Below, one piece after another: positions 18,747-36,167 of a stretch of 64,000 nt of DNA. Below the pieces are notes generated by a model, which did no database searches, was not told where the DNA came from, and saw only the letters and a program-made list of their open reading frames with translations. The DNA is from Microbacterium marinilacus (GTDB taxonomy: Bacteria; Actinomycetota; Actinomycetes; Actinomycetales; Microbacteriaceae): the NCBI RefSeq assembly GCF_019753765.1, contig NZ_JAIJZW010000014.1, forward strand, positions 1-64,000, written 5' to 3'. The first letter of the stretch is position 1, and every line of letters begins with the position of its first letter. The translations under genes were made by a program, and so were the position numbers.

Positions 18747-19403
18747 CTAGAAGCCGATCTCCTCGTTGGGGTCGAACGGGGCGTCCAGCGCCTGCGACAG
18801 CTCGCTCAGCATCGCCTCGATCTGCGGCTCGACGTACTCGACCACCGCCGCGTGGATCCGCAGCCGGTGGTGCAGCAGGACGCGGCACACCTCGCGTCCG
18901 ATGAGGTTCGCGTACTCGTCCGCGAGGGCGACCTCCCGCCGCAGGGCCGTCTTCGCCTCGTCCGAGAGCGGCGGAAGGCTCGGCACCTGCGACTCCTCCT
19001 CGCTCGCGAGCCCCGAGAGCGTGAAGAGGAAGGGCGCGCCCGGCACCGGGTCGGGATCCAGCGGGAGCCCCTCGAACTCCGGCTCCAGGCCCTCGGCCGG
19101 TCGGTAGCTGCGCGCACGGTTGCGTGCGGACTGCTGGTCGAGCTCGGCCTGCAGCATCGGCAGGTTGCGGGAGGTGTACTCGGCGACCGCGTGGTCGACG
19201 ATCGTCTTGATGCGGGTCGAGAGCCCGTGCTGCACGCCGTGCGGGACGTCCGATCCGAGCCCCGCCGCGGACAGCACCGGCGAGCCCAGGCAGCGCCGGC
19301 ACGGCGCCACCCGTCCGCGATGCGTCGCGGGCTCCCAGCGCGGCACCCAGCGCAGCCAGGCGTCCACCGCCTGGCTCACCTGCGTCTCGAGCGACCGCTC
19401 CAC
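18747..19403 (-). CDS. Conserved-looking hypothetical protein, 218 aa
   Basis: I do not recognise the family. The protein is acidic and soluble, with no signal peptide or membrane segment. A cysteine pair APCRRCLGSPV at about residues 33-43 could hold a metal or be structural. The C-terminal half (EVALADEYANLIGREVCRVLLHHRLRIHA and beyond) looks mainly helical. GTG at 19401-19403 is the start favoured by TACGCT six bases upstream; the GGAGG immediately before it is too close for a normal ribosome site. It lies between the rpsL unit and two membrane proteins, all on the minus strand, but its own promoter suggests independent expression. Confidence 0.7.
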   Translation of the reverse strand: MERSLETQVSQAVDAWLRWVPRWEPATHRGRVAPCRRCLGSPVLSAAGLGSDVPHGVQHGLSTRIKTIVDHAVAEYTSRNLPMLQAELDQQSARNRARSYRPAEGLEPEFEGLPLDPDPVPGAPFLFTLSGLASEEESQVPSLPPLSDEAKTALRREVALADEYANLIGREVCRVLLHHRLRIHAAVVEYVEPQIEAMLSELSQALDAPFDPNEEIGF

Positions 19404-19409
19404 GCCTCC

Positions 19410-19415
19410 AGCGTA
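19410..19415 (-). promoter_or_regulatory. -10 hexamer TACGCT for the 218-aa hypothetical (leaderless pattern)
   Basis: TACGCT, GGAGGC, GTG on the minus strand: six-base spacing to the start codon at 19403. Confidence 0.4.
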
Positions 19416-19472
19416 GGGGTGGGAGCGCCCCGCGCCCCGGTCATCCGCCCGAATCTCACGCAGAAGTCGAGG

Positions 19473-20066
19473 TCACTCGTCCTCGTCGCGCTCCCACGGC
19501 CACCGCGGTCGATGGGCGGCCGTGCGCCGCACCGCGACCGCGACCCAGGCGGCGACCGCGGCCGACCCGGCGAACACCGCCACCGTCCAGCTGGTCGCCA
19601 CGTCGCCGACCGCCGCGGTCGCGAGGGCGAGGTCCGCGCCGAACACCAGCGCGAGCACCCACAGCGCCACGAGGTGCGCGAGCACGACAGCGAGCACCAC
19701 GCCGATCACCGAGGTGTAGCGCGGCCGACCGCGCAGCACGGGCCACAGGGTCGCGGCGAACGCGATCGCCGACACCCCGGCCGCCAGGGGCCCGGGCACC
19801 GAACCGAGGCCGGGGGTCGCGATCACGTCGCGGTCGGTGCTGAGGCTCAGCAGGCCCGTCCCGAAGATCGTCAGGGCCACATACCCCACGGTCGCGAACG
19901 CGAGGAGCGCCGCGGGAGGGAACCTCCCGGGCGCTCCCGGCGTCGTCTGCGCGTTCGCGGCGACCTCAGGCCAGCTTCGGCCCGGCCTCGAGCGTGCGCT
20001 CGTACTCGGCCTGAGCGGCTTCGTTCTGCTCGGTGATGCGCGCGCCGCGGCGCGACGCCCAGGCAC
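19473..20066 (-). CDS. Small four-segment membrane protein with uncertain start
   Basis: The protein has four hydrophobic stretches: PAALLAFATVGYVALTIFG, GPLAAGVSAIAFAATLWPVL, VIGVVLAVVLAHLVALWVLAL, and VAVFAGSAAVAAWVAVAV. A charged tail ending WERDEDE follows. I do not recognise a function. The only upstream in-frame start keeping the first segment whole is GTG at 20066, which would overlap the preceding gene by about 100 bases; the next GTG is at 19889, inside that segment. The segment reading EVAANAQTTPGAPGR directly after the upstream stop looks like a natural N-terminus but has GTC where GTG would be expected. It probably forms an operon with the gene ending at 19966. Confidence 0.6.
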   Translation of the reverse strand: MPGRRAAARASPSRTKPLRPSTSARSRPGRSWPEVAANAQTTPGAPGRFPPAALLAFATVGYVALTIFGTGLLSLSTDRDVIATPGLGSVPGPLAAGVSAIAFAATLWPVLRGRPRYTSVIGVVLAVVLAHLVALWVLALVFGADLALATAAVGDVATSWTVAVFAGSAAVAAWVAVAVRRTAAHRPRWPWERDEDE

Positions 20067-21153
20067 CGAACCAGATGGTGATCTCCCGCCCGAACACGAA
20101 GGCGGCGATCGCCAGCGGCGACAGCAGGTTCTCCTCGACCACGCGGAGACCGTCGCTCGCCGTCAGCACCCAGAACGGCGCCTGGAACAGCTGGCCGGCG
20201 ATGTGGCCGGCATAGGCGACGATGCCCACGAAGATGCCGAGCAGCACCCAGGCGGCCCAGCGTGCGCGGTTGACGAGCGCGCCGAGCAGCCAGAAACCGA
20301 GGAAGAAGATCGCGACCGGCACCCACAGCTCGAACGACGTGGCCAGCTGCAGCGACACCTCGCCGACGTTCGCGGCCGTCACCGCGCCGTTCAGCGCGCG
20401 GCTGCCGAGGGTCGCCCCGAAGTACAGCACCGCGAACACCACGGCGGCGAGCAGTCCGATGCCGCCGGCGGCCGCGCGGTTGCCGCGCAGGCGCGGCGGC
20501 TCGGGGGCCTGCACGAAGATCGGCAGCTGCGCGGGCGGTGCGACCGGGGTGGTCTGGTCCGGGACGACCGGCTCGCTCGCCGTGATCGCGGGCGCGGCGG
20601 CCGGCGCGTCGTACGCGTCGCTCGCCGTGAAGGTCTGGGTCTTGTCCGCCGGCTCGAACCAGGGGTCGGCCTTCTTCTGCGGCTCCGCCTCGGGCGTCGT
20701 CGCCGGCGTCGTGGCCCCGCGCGCCTCGAGCGCGTCAAGGTCGGCCGCCAGCGCCGCGTAGTCCGGCTCCTCCGGCTCCGCCGGGGTGTCGGCGGGCTCG
20801 ACCGGGGTCGCCGGCTCCGGTGCGGCCACCGGCTCGTCGACGATCACGGGCTCGTCCGCGGTCGCGGCGCGCTCCGACGAGGCGACCTCGGACCGCGCGC
20901 CGTCCGACACGCTGCCGACGGCGGCGTCGTCCTCGGGCACGATGACGACATCCGTCGCTCCGGTGGTGGTGCGGGCCTCGCGGCGCGTCGCGGGGGTCTC
21001 GCCGGCGTCGTCCACCGTGGCGTCCTCCTCGTGGGTGTCGGCGGCCGCGTCGAAGGCGGCGTCGGTCGTCGTCTCAGCGGGCTCGACGTCGCCCCGCACC
21101 TCGTCGGGCTCGCCGTCTCGAGGCTCGGGGCGCGGTCCCTGGGCGTCACTCAT
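19966..21153 (-). CDS. Membrane protein with long acidic N-terminal domain
   Basis: The first about 220 of 395 residues are a low-complexity, acidic, Ala/Pro/Glu/Thr-rich cytoplasmic region. Short repeated phrases such as PVEPADTPAEPEEPDY suggest an unstructured tether. Four membrane segments follow between about residues 230 and 365, with GLLAAVVFAVLYFGATLG and WVPVAIFFLGFWLLGALV among them. A short charged tail ends EYERTLEAGPKLA. Related proteins with acidic tails are common in Microbacteriaceae; I know of no function. ATG at 21153 has GAGGAG eight bases upstream. It is the first of a probable two-gene unit with the membrane protein downstream. Confidence 0.78.
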   Translation of the reverse strand: MSDAQGPRPEPRDGEPDEVRGDVEPAETTTDAAFDAAADTHEEDATVDDAGETPATRREARTTTGATDVVIVPEDDAAVGSVSDGARSEVASSERAATADEPVIVDEPVAAPEPATPVEPADTPAEPEEPDYAALAADLDALEARGATTPATTPEAEPQKKADPWFEPADKTQTFTASDAYDAPAAAPAITASEPVVPDQTTPVAPPAQLPIFVQAPEPPRLRGNRAAAGGIGLLAAVVFAVLYFGATLGSRALNGAVTAANVGEVSLQLATSFELWVPVAIFFLGFWLLGALVNRARWAAWVLLGIFVGIVAYAGHIAGQLFQAPFWVLTASDGLRVVEENLLSPLAIAAFVFGREITIWFGAWASRRGARITEQNEAAQAEYERTLEAGPKLA

Positions 21154-21265
21154 CCGAAGCACTCCTCACGGTCGGAACTGTCCCTTGCCTGCCGAGGCTA
21201 CCGCGCCGTCCCGCCGCAGGACGGGAGCCTCGCCGCACGTGACGCGCGCCGCGCCGCGGGTGTAC

Positions 21266-21294
21266 GTGACGCGGGACGCCGGGCGGGCTACCGT
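21266..21294 (+). promoter_or_regulatory. Promoter of the lipoprotein gene (GTGACG-17-TACCGT)
   Basis: GTGACG at 21266-21271 and TACCGT at 21289-21294 are 17 bases apart. The -10 ends seven bases before the ATG at 21302, and there is no Shine-Dalgarno site, so the transcript is probably leaderless. This is one of the few such promoters here with a fair -35. Confidence 0.5.
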
Positions 21295-21301
21295 GACCGG
21301 C

Positions 21302-21874
21302 ATGACCGCTCGACTCGCCGCCGTCGCCGGGGCGGCCCTGCTGCTCGCCGTGAGCCTCGCCGGATGCGCCGCCGAGGAGCCCGCGGACACCACGACCCCG
21401 AGTCACTTCACGCCATCGGCATCGCCGGGCGACGCGTCGGCCACACCGACGGCCGACCCGGTCGACCTGCCGACCGACTGCCGCGAGATCCTCTCGGACG
21501 ACGTCCTCGCCCAGCTCTCCGACGTGCCGCTCAACGACGCCGCGTTCGGCGAGAGCGGCCCCCAGGACGACGGCTCGCTCGTATGCGTCTGGGGCGACCC
21601 GGGCGCCGACACGACCAACCTCGCCACCACGATCGAGCGGATGTCCCGCGGCCCCGCGCTGGCGCTCCTCAACGAGCTCATGGACGACGAGGACTTCTCG
21701 TGCTGGGACGCCGACGGCGGGACCCGCTGCGAGAAGACGTGGGAGAACGAGACCTACCCCGTCACCGACGGCCGCACCCTGTTCTGGCGCCAGGACGTGC
21801 TGATCGACACGCGCTACTCGAACCTCGCGCCCGAGGGCTACACCGCGAGCATCGTCGCCGCGCTCTTCGACTGA
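21302..21874 (+). CDS. Putative lipoprotein, 190 aa
   Basis: The signal peptide MTARLAAVAGAALLLAVSLAG ends in a lipobox LAGC with the acylated Cys at residue 22. It is followed by a Thr/Ser/Pro-rich spacer, so the mature protein should be tethered to the outer face of the membrane. The mature part contains four Cys residues (in TDCREIL, LVCVWGD, FSCWD and TRCEKTW) that may form two disulfides. No domain is recognised. It is the only plus-strand gene in the stretch between the rpsL unit and rpoC, and it converges on rpoC at a shared terminator. Confidence 0.82.
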   Translation: MTARLAAVAGAALLLAVSLAGCAAEEPADTTTPSHFTPSASPGDASATPTADPVDLPTDCREILSDDVLAQLSDVPLNDAAFGESGPQDDGSLVCVWGDPGADTTNLATTIERMSRGPALALLNELMDDEDFSCWDADGGTRCEKTWENETYPVTDGRTLFWRQDVLIDTRYSNLAPEGYTASIVAALFD

Positions 21875-21906
21875 TCGCGGGCGCGGCGGCTCGACCCCGG
21901 AGACGA

Positions 21907-21938
21907 CGAAGGGCCCCGACCGAGGTCGGGGCCCTTCG
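21907..21938. terminator. Bidirectional terminator between the lipoprotein gene and rpoC
   Basis: CGAAGGGCCCCGACC and its exact complement separated by two bases, a 15-bp stem whose innermost pairs must open to form the loop. It lies 32 bases after the lipoprotein stop and 14 bases after the rpoC stop, so it can serve both convergent genes. Confidence 0.85.
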
Positions 21939-21952
21939 CTACAAGATCACGC

Positions 21953-25828
<3,876 letters not shown>

Positions 25829-25866
25829 TTGATTCTCCTGTTTGGAAATCTCTGTATCGGCCGGGC

Positions 25867-29355
<3,489 letters not shown>

Positions 29356-29528
29356 GGGGATTACCTCCATGAGCGACCGTGGCGGGGCCGCTGAGTTCCT
29401 TGTCGACAGGTGAGGTGCGGCTCCGAACATCCCGTCACCCTCGATCGCACGCCGCTATCTGCGGGGATCATGGGCGCCAGCCGACCACCATATGAAGGCA
29501 TGGGAGAATCCAAGGAGCGCAAACACCT

Positions 29529-29557
29529 ACCATATACCCCCCGACACGCGTTGTCCA
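29529..29557 (-). promoter_or_regulatory. rpoBC promoter TGGACA-17-TATGGT
   Basis: On the minus strand TGGACA (29557-29552) and TATGGT (29534-29529) are separated by 17 bases, close to a vegetative sigma consensus and by far the best promoter in the gap before rpoB. The leader would be about 165 bases. A second TATGGT at 29492-29487, with TTGGAT 15 bases before it, is a weaker alternative. The 347 bases between rpoB and benE contain these, the leader and repeat copy 1. Confidence 0.6.
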
Positions 29558-29614
29558 GCGGGATCCTTGACCTCGCCCCGCACCTCGGGTATAACCGCGC
29601 CCCGGGCCCCTATC

Positions 29615-29683
29615 CGCGACAATCCCTCCTCGCGCCGACAATGCAGCGATCACCGGCATTCTCGGCGCACAGAGGGATTGTCG
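29615..29683. repeat. 69-bp nested palindromic repeat, copy 1 (downstream of benE)
   Basis: The outer arms CGACAATCCCTC (29617-29628) and GAGGGATTGTCG (29672-29683) are perfect complements. Inner arms GCGCCGACAATGC and GCATTCTCGGCGC pair with one mismatch, leaving a ten-base loop. It matches 30902-30970 at 61 of 69 positions in the same orientation, and weaker similarity runs about 27 bases further, into the benE stop. Confidence 0.8.
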
Positions 29684-29702
29684 AGGGCCGGCCGGTCGCG
29701 GG

Positions 29703-30848
29703 TCAGCGGCGGCGGAGCAGGGCGTGCGACAGGAGGCCCGCCAGCAGCGCCCAGAACGCCGCGCCGATGCCGAGCACCGAGACGCCGCTCGCGGCCACCA
29801 CGAAGGCGATGACGGCGGGGATGCGGCCGGCGTCGTCCTCGACCGCCGCGCGCAGCGACGAGCCGAGCGTCGGCAGCAGCGCGAGACCGGCGACCGCCGC
29901 CAGCACCCCGGGCGAGACGCCGACCAGCGTGGTCAGCGCCGTCGCGAGCGCCGCGAGCACGAGGTAGATCCCCGCGGCGACGCGGACCGCACGCCACCGC
30001 TGGGACGCGTCGGGATGCGCCTCGGGCGACGCGGCGAGCGCGGCCGTGATCGCCGCGAGGTTGATCGCGTGACCGCCGAACGGCGCGCCCACGATCGTGC
30101 CGACGCCCGTCACCGCCATGCTCTCGCGCCACGGCACGCGGTAGCCGTAGGAGCCCAGCACGGCCGATCCCGGCACGTTCTGCGACGCCATCGTCACGAC
30201 GTACAGCGGCACGGCGATGCCGACCGCGGCCGACCACGTGAACGCCGGCAGCACCGGCTCGAGCACCGGCAGCACGGGGCCGCGCAGCCCGCCCTGCATC
30301 CCGGCGAGCACGCCGAGCACCGCCAGGCCCGCCGCGAACGCGGCCGGCGCGGCCCATCGCGGCGCGGTCGCCATCAGCACGATCCAGACGACCACGATCG
30401 GCAGGACCGCCAGCGGCTGCTCGACGAGCGCCCGCACGGGCGCGAGGCAGAGGCCCACGAGGACGCCGGCGAGCATCGCCTGCGCGATCGGGGCGGGGAT
30501 GGCGCCGACGAGCCGGGCGAGCGCGGGCCAGAGCCCCGTCAGGACGATCAGGACGCCGGCGATCGCGAACGCGCCGACGGCGGCCGGCCAGCCGCCCTCC
30601 GGCACGGCGCCGGCGGCGAGCAGCGCGGCGCCCGGCGTCGACCAGGCGAGCACGACCGGCTGGCGCGTGCGCTGCGCCAGCCAGAGCATGCCGAGCGCCT
30701 GCGTGAAGCACAGGGCCACCAGGCCGGACGCCGCCTGAGCGGTGGTGGCGCCGGCCGCCTGCAGCCCCGCCAGCACCACGGCGGACGAGCTCGCGAAGCC
30801 GACCAGCGCGGTCGTGAGCCCCGCCAGGGCGATCCGTCCCCGATCCAT
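29703..30848 (-). CDS. BenE-family transporter (benzoate/aromatic acid:proton symporter-like)
   Basis: The 381-residue membrane protein has about eleven or twelve hydrophobic segments and the BenE-type motifs SSSAVVLAGLQAAGATTAQA, LAWSTPGAALL, APIAQAMLAGVLVGLCLAP, and YVVTMASQNVPGSAVL. It also has the GAPFGGHAINLAAITAAL segment with a His-Asn pair in a membrane region. The family moves benzoate-like acids into the cell. No aromatic catabolic genes are nearby, so the substrate is open. ATG at 30848; TACGCT lies seven bases upstream and GAGGGG directly before. The gene is bracketed by two copies of a 69-bp palindromic repeat, an arrangement compatible with acquisition or rearrangement of this segment. 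Confidence 0.85.
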   Translation of the reverse strand: MDRGRIALAGLTTALVGFASSSAVVLAGLQAAGATTAQAASGLVALCFTQALGMLWLAQRTRQPVVLAWSTPGAALLAAGAVPEGGWPAAVGAFAIAGVLIVLTGLWPALARLVGAIPAPIAQAMLAGVLVGLCLAPVRALVEQPLAVLPIVVVWIVLMATAPRWAAPAAFAAGLAVLGVLAGMQGGLRGPVLPVLEPVLPAFTWSAAVGIAVPLYVVTMASQNVPGSAVLGSYGYRVPWRESMAVTGVGTIVGAPFGGHAINLAAITAALAASPEAHPDASQRWRAVRVAAGIYLVLAALATALTTLVGVSPGVLAAVAGLALLPTLGSSLRAAVEDDAGRIPAVIAFVVAASGVSVLGIGAAFWALLAGLLSHALLRRR

Positions 30849-30855
30849 GCCCCTC

Positions 30856-30861
30856 AGCGTA
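30856..30861 (-). promoter_or_regulatory. -10 hexamer TACGCT for the BenE-family gene (leaderless pattern)
   Basis: TACGCT, seven bases, ATG at 30848 on the minus strand. Palindromic repeat copy 2 begins 40 bases further upstream. Confidence 0.4.
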
Positions 30862-30901
30862 TGGCGGTCGGCGACCGCGGCCCGCGCCTCCCGCTCTCGT
30901 C

Positions 30902-30970
30902 CGCGAGAATCCCTCTTCGCGCCGACAATGCAGCGATCACACGCATTCTCGGCGCAGGAATGGATTGTCG
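30902..30970. repeat. 69-bp nested palindromic repeat, copy 2 (between benE and the P-type ATPase)
   Basis: Same element as 29615-29683, same orientation, eight mismatches. The inner arms GCGCCGACAATGC/GCATTCTCGGCGC are identical in both copies, while the outer arm is less perfect here. It lies in the 213-base region between the divergent transporter and ATPase genes, so it could affect either promoter. Confidence 0.8.
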
Positions 30971-31061
30971 GCGGTCGGCGGTCGTGGGTCGGCGGCCGAC
31001 CGCCGGCACAGGGGCGAATCGGGTCTCGCGCGACCGGGCATCCTCGTAGTTGACTCGGATC

Positions 31062-33905
<2,844 letters not shown>

Positions 33906-33914
33906 CCTGGAGGC

Positions 33915-34772
33915 ATGGGGCGACAGCGACGGGACGAGGACGTACCGCAGACACGGCTGTCGGACGGACGCATCGCGCGCATCGTGCCGAGCCCCTATGT
34001 GACGGGCTACGAGGTGGAGGTCGACGGCACGCCGCAGTCGCACGTGGACCCGTCCGACCCGACGCACCTGCACTTCGAGTACGTCGCGCGCATGGGCGCG
34101 GTCATCGACCAGCTGCCCGTGGGGCCGCTGACGGCCGTGCACCTCGGCGCGGGCGGGCTGACGATCCCCCGATACGTCGACGCGACGCGCCCTGGCTCGC
34201 GACAGCAGGTCATCGAGCTCGAGCAGCCGCTCGTCGACCTGGTGCGCGAGCACCTGCCGCTGCCGCGCGGGGCGTCCATCCGCATCCGCACGGGCGACGC
34301 GCGCGAGGGCCTGTCACGTCTGCCCGCCGCGATGACCGGAGCGGTCGACCTGCTGGTCTCCGACGTGTACTCGGGCGCCCAGACGCCCGCCCACCTGACG
34401 ACCGTGGAGTTCTATCGGGCGGCGGCCGCCCTGCTGGCCCCGACCGGGGTGCTGCTGGTGAACGTCGCCGACGGCGCCGGCCTGGCGTTCGCCCGACGCC
34501 AGGTCGCGACGGTCCGCGAGGTGCTGCCCGAGACGATCGTGCTCGCCGAGGTGCAGGTGCTCAAGGGGCGCCGCTTCGGGAACCTGGTGATCGCGGCGTC
34601 GTCCGCTCCCCTGCCGACCGACTGGCTGCCCCGGCTGATGGCGGCCGGACCGCATCCCGCGAAGGTCGCGCAGGGGGCCGAGGTCGACGCCTTCGTCGCC
34701 GACGCCCGGCCCGCCGTCGACGGCGACGCGACCGCCTCGCCGCTGCCGGGACGGGTGCTGTTCGAGAGGTGA
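33915..34772 (+). CDS. Spermidine-synthase-like SAM-dependent transferase
   Basis: The 285-residue protein has a Rossmann methyltransferase-type fold: TAVHLGAGGLTIPRYV forms the SAM-binding glycine loop, QQVIELEQPLVDLVRE the acidic ribose-binding strand, and DLLVSDVYSGAQTPAHL the active-site strand of polyamine synthases. Such short proteins, without the full aminopropyltransferase N-terminus, are usually annotated spermidine synthase-like, and many probably do not make polyamines. Starts nine bases after the ATPase stop. Substrate is uncertain. Confidence 0.8.
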   Translation: MGRQRRDEDVPQTRLSDGRIARIVPSPYVTGYEVEVDGTPQSHVDPSDPTHLHFEYVARMGAVIDQLPVGPLTAVHLGAGGLTIPRYVDATRPGSRQQVIELEQPLVDLVREHLPLPRGASIRIRTGDAREGLSRLPAAMTGAVDLLVSDVYSGAQTPAHLTTVEFYRAAAALLAPTGVLLVNVADGAGLAFARRQVATVREVLPETIVLAEVQVLKGRRFGNLVIAASSAPLPTDWLPRLMAAGPHPAKVAQGAEVDAFVADARPAVDGDATASPLPGRVLFER

Positions 34773-34911
34773 CGGGCCTCCGGCGACGGCGGATCGGTTC
34801 GCCCGGCGCGGACGATCTGAGGCGTCCTGGGCGTGCCCTGCCCGGCGCCCCGGGTGTCTCGGCGACACTGGAGGGGCGCGCGCCGGAACGCATGCAGGAG
34901 GGAAACGTCGA

Positions 34912-35439
34912 GTGAGCAGCATCCACGGATACGACTCCGAGTCCCTGCGCGAGATCGTCGATCCGGAGGCGTGCGCCCGGCGCCTCGACGAGATCAGCCA
35001 CCTGCGGAGCCTCCCGGCGATGCTCGAGCAGGTCTGGCTGCACAAGGTGCTGGGGCGCCTGGACGAGGCGCTCGCGCTGTCCGAGCAGGCCGTTCGCCTG
35101 GCCCGCATGTCGGGCACGCGGAAGGATCTGCTGCGCGCCCGCATCCTGCACGCCAGCGTGAACCACTGGCTCGGGCGGTACACCGCCGCCGAGTCGGAGC
35201 TGTCCACCTGCATCGACGAGGCGCTCGGGCAGACGTGGAACGGCATCGCGGCGTTCGCGCTGACCCACCGGGGCAAGACGCGCTACGACGCCGGCGACAT
35301 CCCCGGCGCGCGCGAGGACTTCAAGCAGACGCTGTTCCTGCGCCAGGAGGCCGGCGCGAGCGACGCCGAGCTGGAGCCCGTGATGCAGTGCGTCGAGGCG
35401 GCCGATCGGCGCCGCCACCAGAGCGCCGTCGCCGGCTGA
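34912..35439 (+). CDS. TPR-type helical repeat protein, 175 aa
   Basis: The protein is soluble and almost entirely helical. Tetratricopeptide-like units are visible: LEQVWLHKVLGRLDEALALS, then HASVNHWLGRYTAAESELST, then ALTHRGKTRYDAGDIPGARED, with the usual small-large residue pattern. Such repeats bind other proteins or peptides; no enzymatic domain is attached. Start is GTG at 34912 with AGGAGG ten bases upstream. I see no partner nearby. It lies between the transferase and a SprT-like gene, all on the plus strand with gaps of 80-140 bases. Confidence 0.78.
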   Translation: MSSIHGYDSESLREIVDPEACARRLDEISHLRSLPAMLEQVWLHKVLGRLDEALALSEQAVRLARMSGTRKDLLRARILHASVNHWLGRYTAAESELSTCIDEALGQTWNGIAAFALTHRGKTRYDAGDIPGAREDFKQTLFLRQEAGASDAELEPVMQCVEAADRRRHQSAVAG

Positions 35440-35509
35440 CGCACGGCGCCGCCGCGCCTCCGTCGCCACGGACTCCGCGTCGACGCGTCCCGATGTCCTC
35501 GGCGACGGT

Positions 35510-35515
35510 TAGCCT
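35510..35515 (+). promoter_or_regulatory. -10 hexamer TAGCCT for the SprT-like gene (leaderless pattern)
   Basis: TAGCCT, six bases (TCTGAT), then GTG at 35522. No ribosome site is present. Confidence 0.45.
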
Positions 35516-35521
35516 TCTGAT

Positions 35522-36010
35522 GTGTCGGACCTCGAACGCGTGCGCGTGTGGGCACAGGCCCTGATCGACCACCACCTGGACGGGTCCTGGACCTTCGGCT
35601 TCGACAACGCCAAGCGACGTGCCGGGCTCTGCGACTACGACCGCAAGCGCATCTCCGTCTCGCGCTATCTGGCGGCGCGGTACGACGACGACACCAATCA
35701 CCAGACGCTGCTGCACGAGGTCGCCCACGCGATCGCCGGCCCCGCCGCCGCCCACGGGCCCGAGTGGAAGCGCGTCGCGCGCGGCCTCGGCTACGTCGGC
35801 GGCACCACCCACCGTGGCGAGACGGCGAACGAGCTCGCGCCCTGGGTCGGCGTGTGCCCCGCGGGCCACACGGCCTACCGACACCGCCGGCCCACGCGAG
35901 CGATGTCGTGCGTGCAGTGCTCGCCGCGGTTCGACGCGCGCTTCCAGTTCGACTGGACGCGCCGCGAGATCACCGCCGCCACGCGACTCGAGGCCTCGAC
36001 GCCCCGCTGA
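35522..36010 (+). CDS. SprT-like zinc metalloprotease-fold protein
   Basis: The 162-residue protein carries the zincin motif HEVAHA at residues 65-70, the two His ligands and catalytic Glu of SprT/Spartan-like proteases. It is preceded by DRKRISVSRYLAARYDDDTN and followed by HGPEWKRVARGLGY, which supplies the third ligand region. A C-terminal zinc ribbon is formed by Cys112, His116, Cys130 and Cys133. The eukaryotic relative cleaves DNA-protein crosslinks; the bacterial role is unproven. GTG start with a leaderless-type -10 and no Shine-Dalgarno site. Stands alone, followed by a REP-like palindrome. Confidence 0.85.
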   Translation: MSDLERVRVWAQALIDHHLDGSWTFGFDNAKRRAGLCDYDRKRISVSRYLAARYDDDTNHQTLLHEVAHAIAGPAAAHGPEWKRVARGLGYVGGTTHRGETANELAPWVGVCPAGHTAYRHRRPTRAMSCVQCSPRFDARFQFDWTRREITAATRLEASTPR

Positions 36011-36030
36011 GCCGGGCACGGCGGGAACGC

Positions 36031-36112
36031 GTCGAACCCGCGGGTGGATCGAGACGACACCACGCCCGCCGCGGGCTTCGAAGGTTTCGACTCGCCTACG
36101 GCTCGCTCAACC
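36031..36112. repeat. REP-like intergenic palindromes
   Basis: Two inverted-repeat units lie between the convergent SprT-like gene and the sensor-regulator gene. GTCGAACCCGCGGG (36031-36044) is roughly complementary to CCGCGGGCTTCGAA (36069-36082). Next to it, GGTTTCGACTCGCC and GGCTCGCTCAACC (36083-36112) form an imperfect hairpin. The TTTCGAC...GCTCAACC form resembles dispersed elements that I have met in Microbacterium genomes. It may also act as a terminator. Confidence 0.6.
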
Positions 36113-36167
36113 GACAACAGAGGCCGAAGGCACACAGCGACAACAGACGCCGGCCCTCGACCGGCGG

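Noticed and set aside
31050..31052. TTG at 31050 as the ATPase start
   Set aside because: It adds only four residues and has no ribosome site; ATG 31062 fits the family better, though neither has strong signals.
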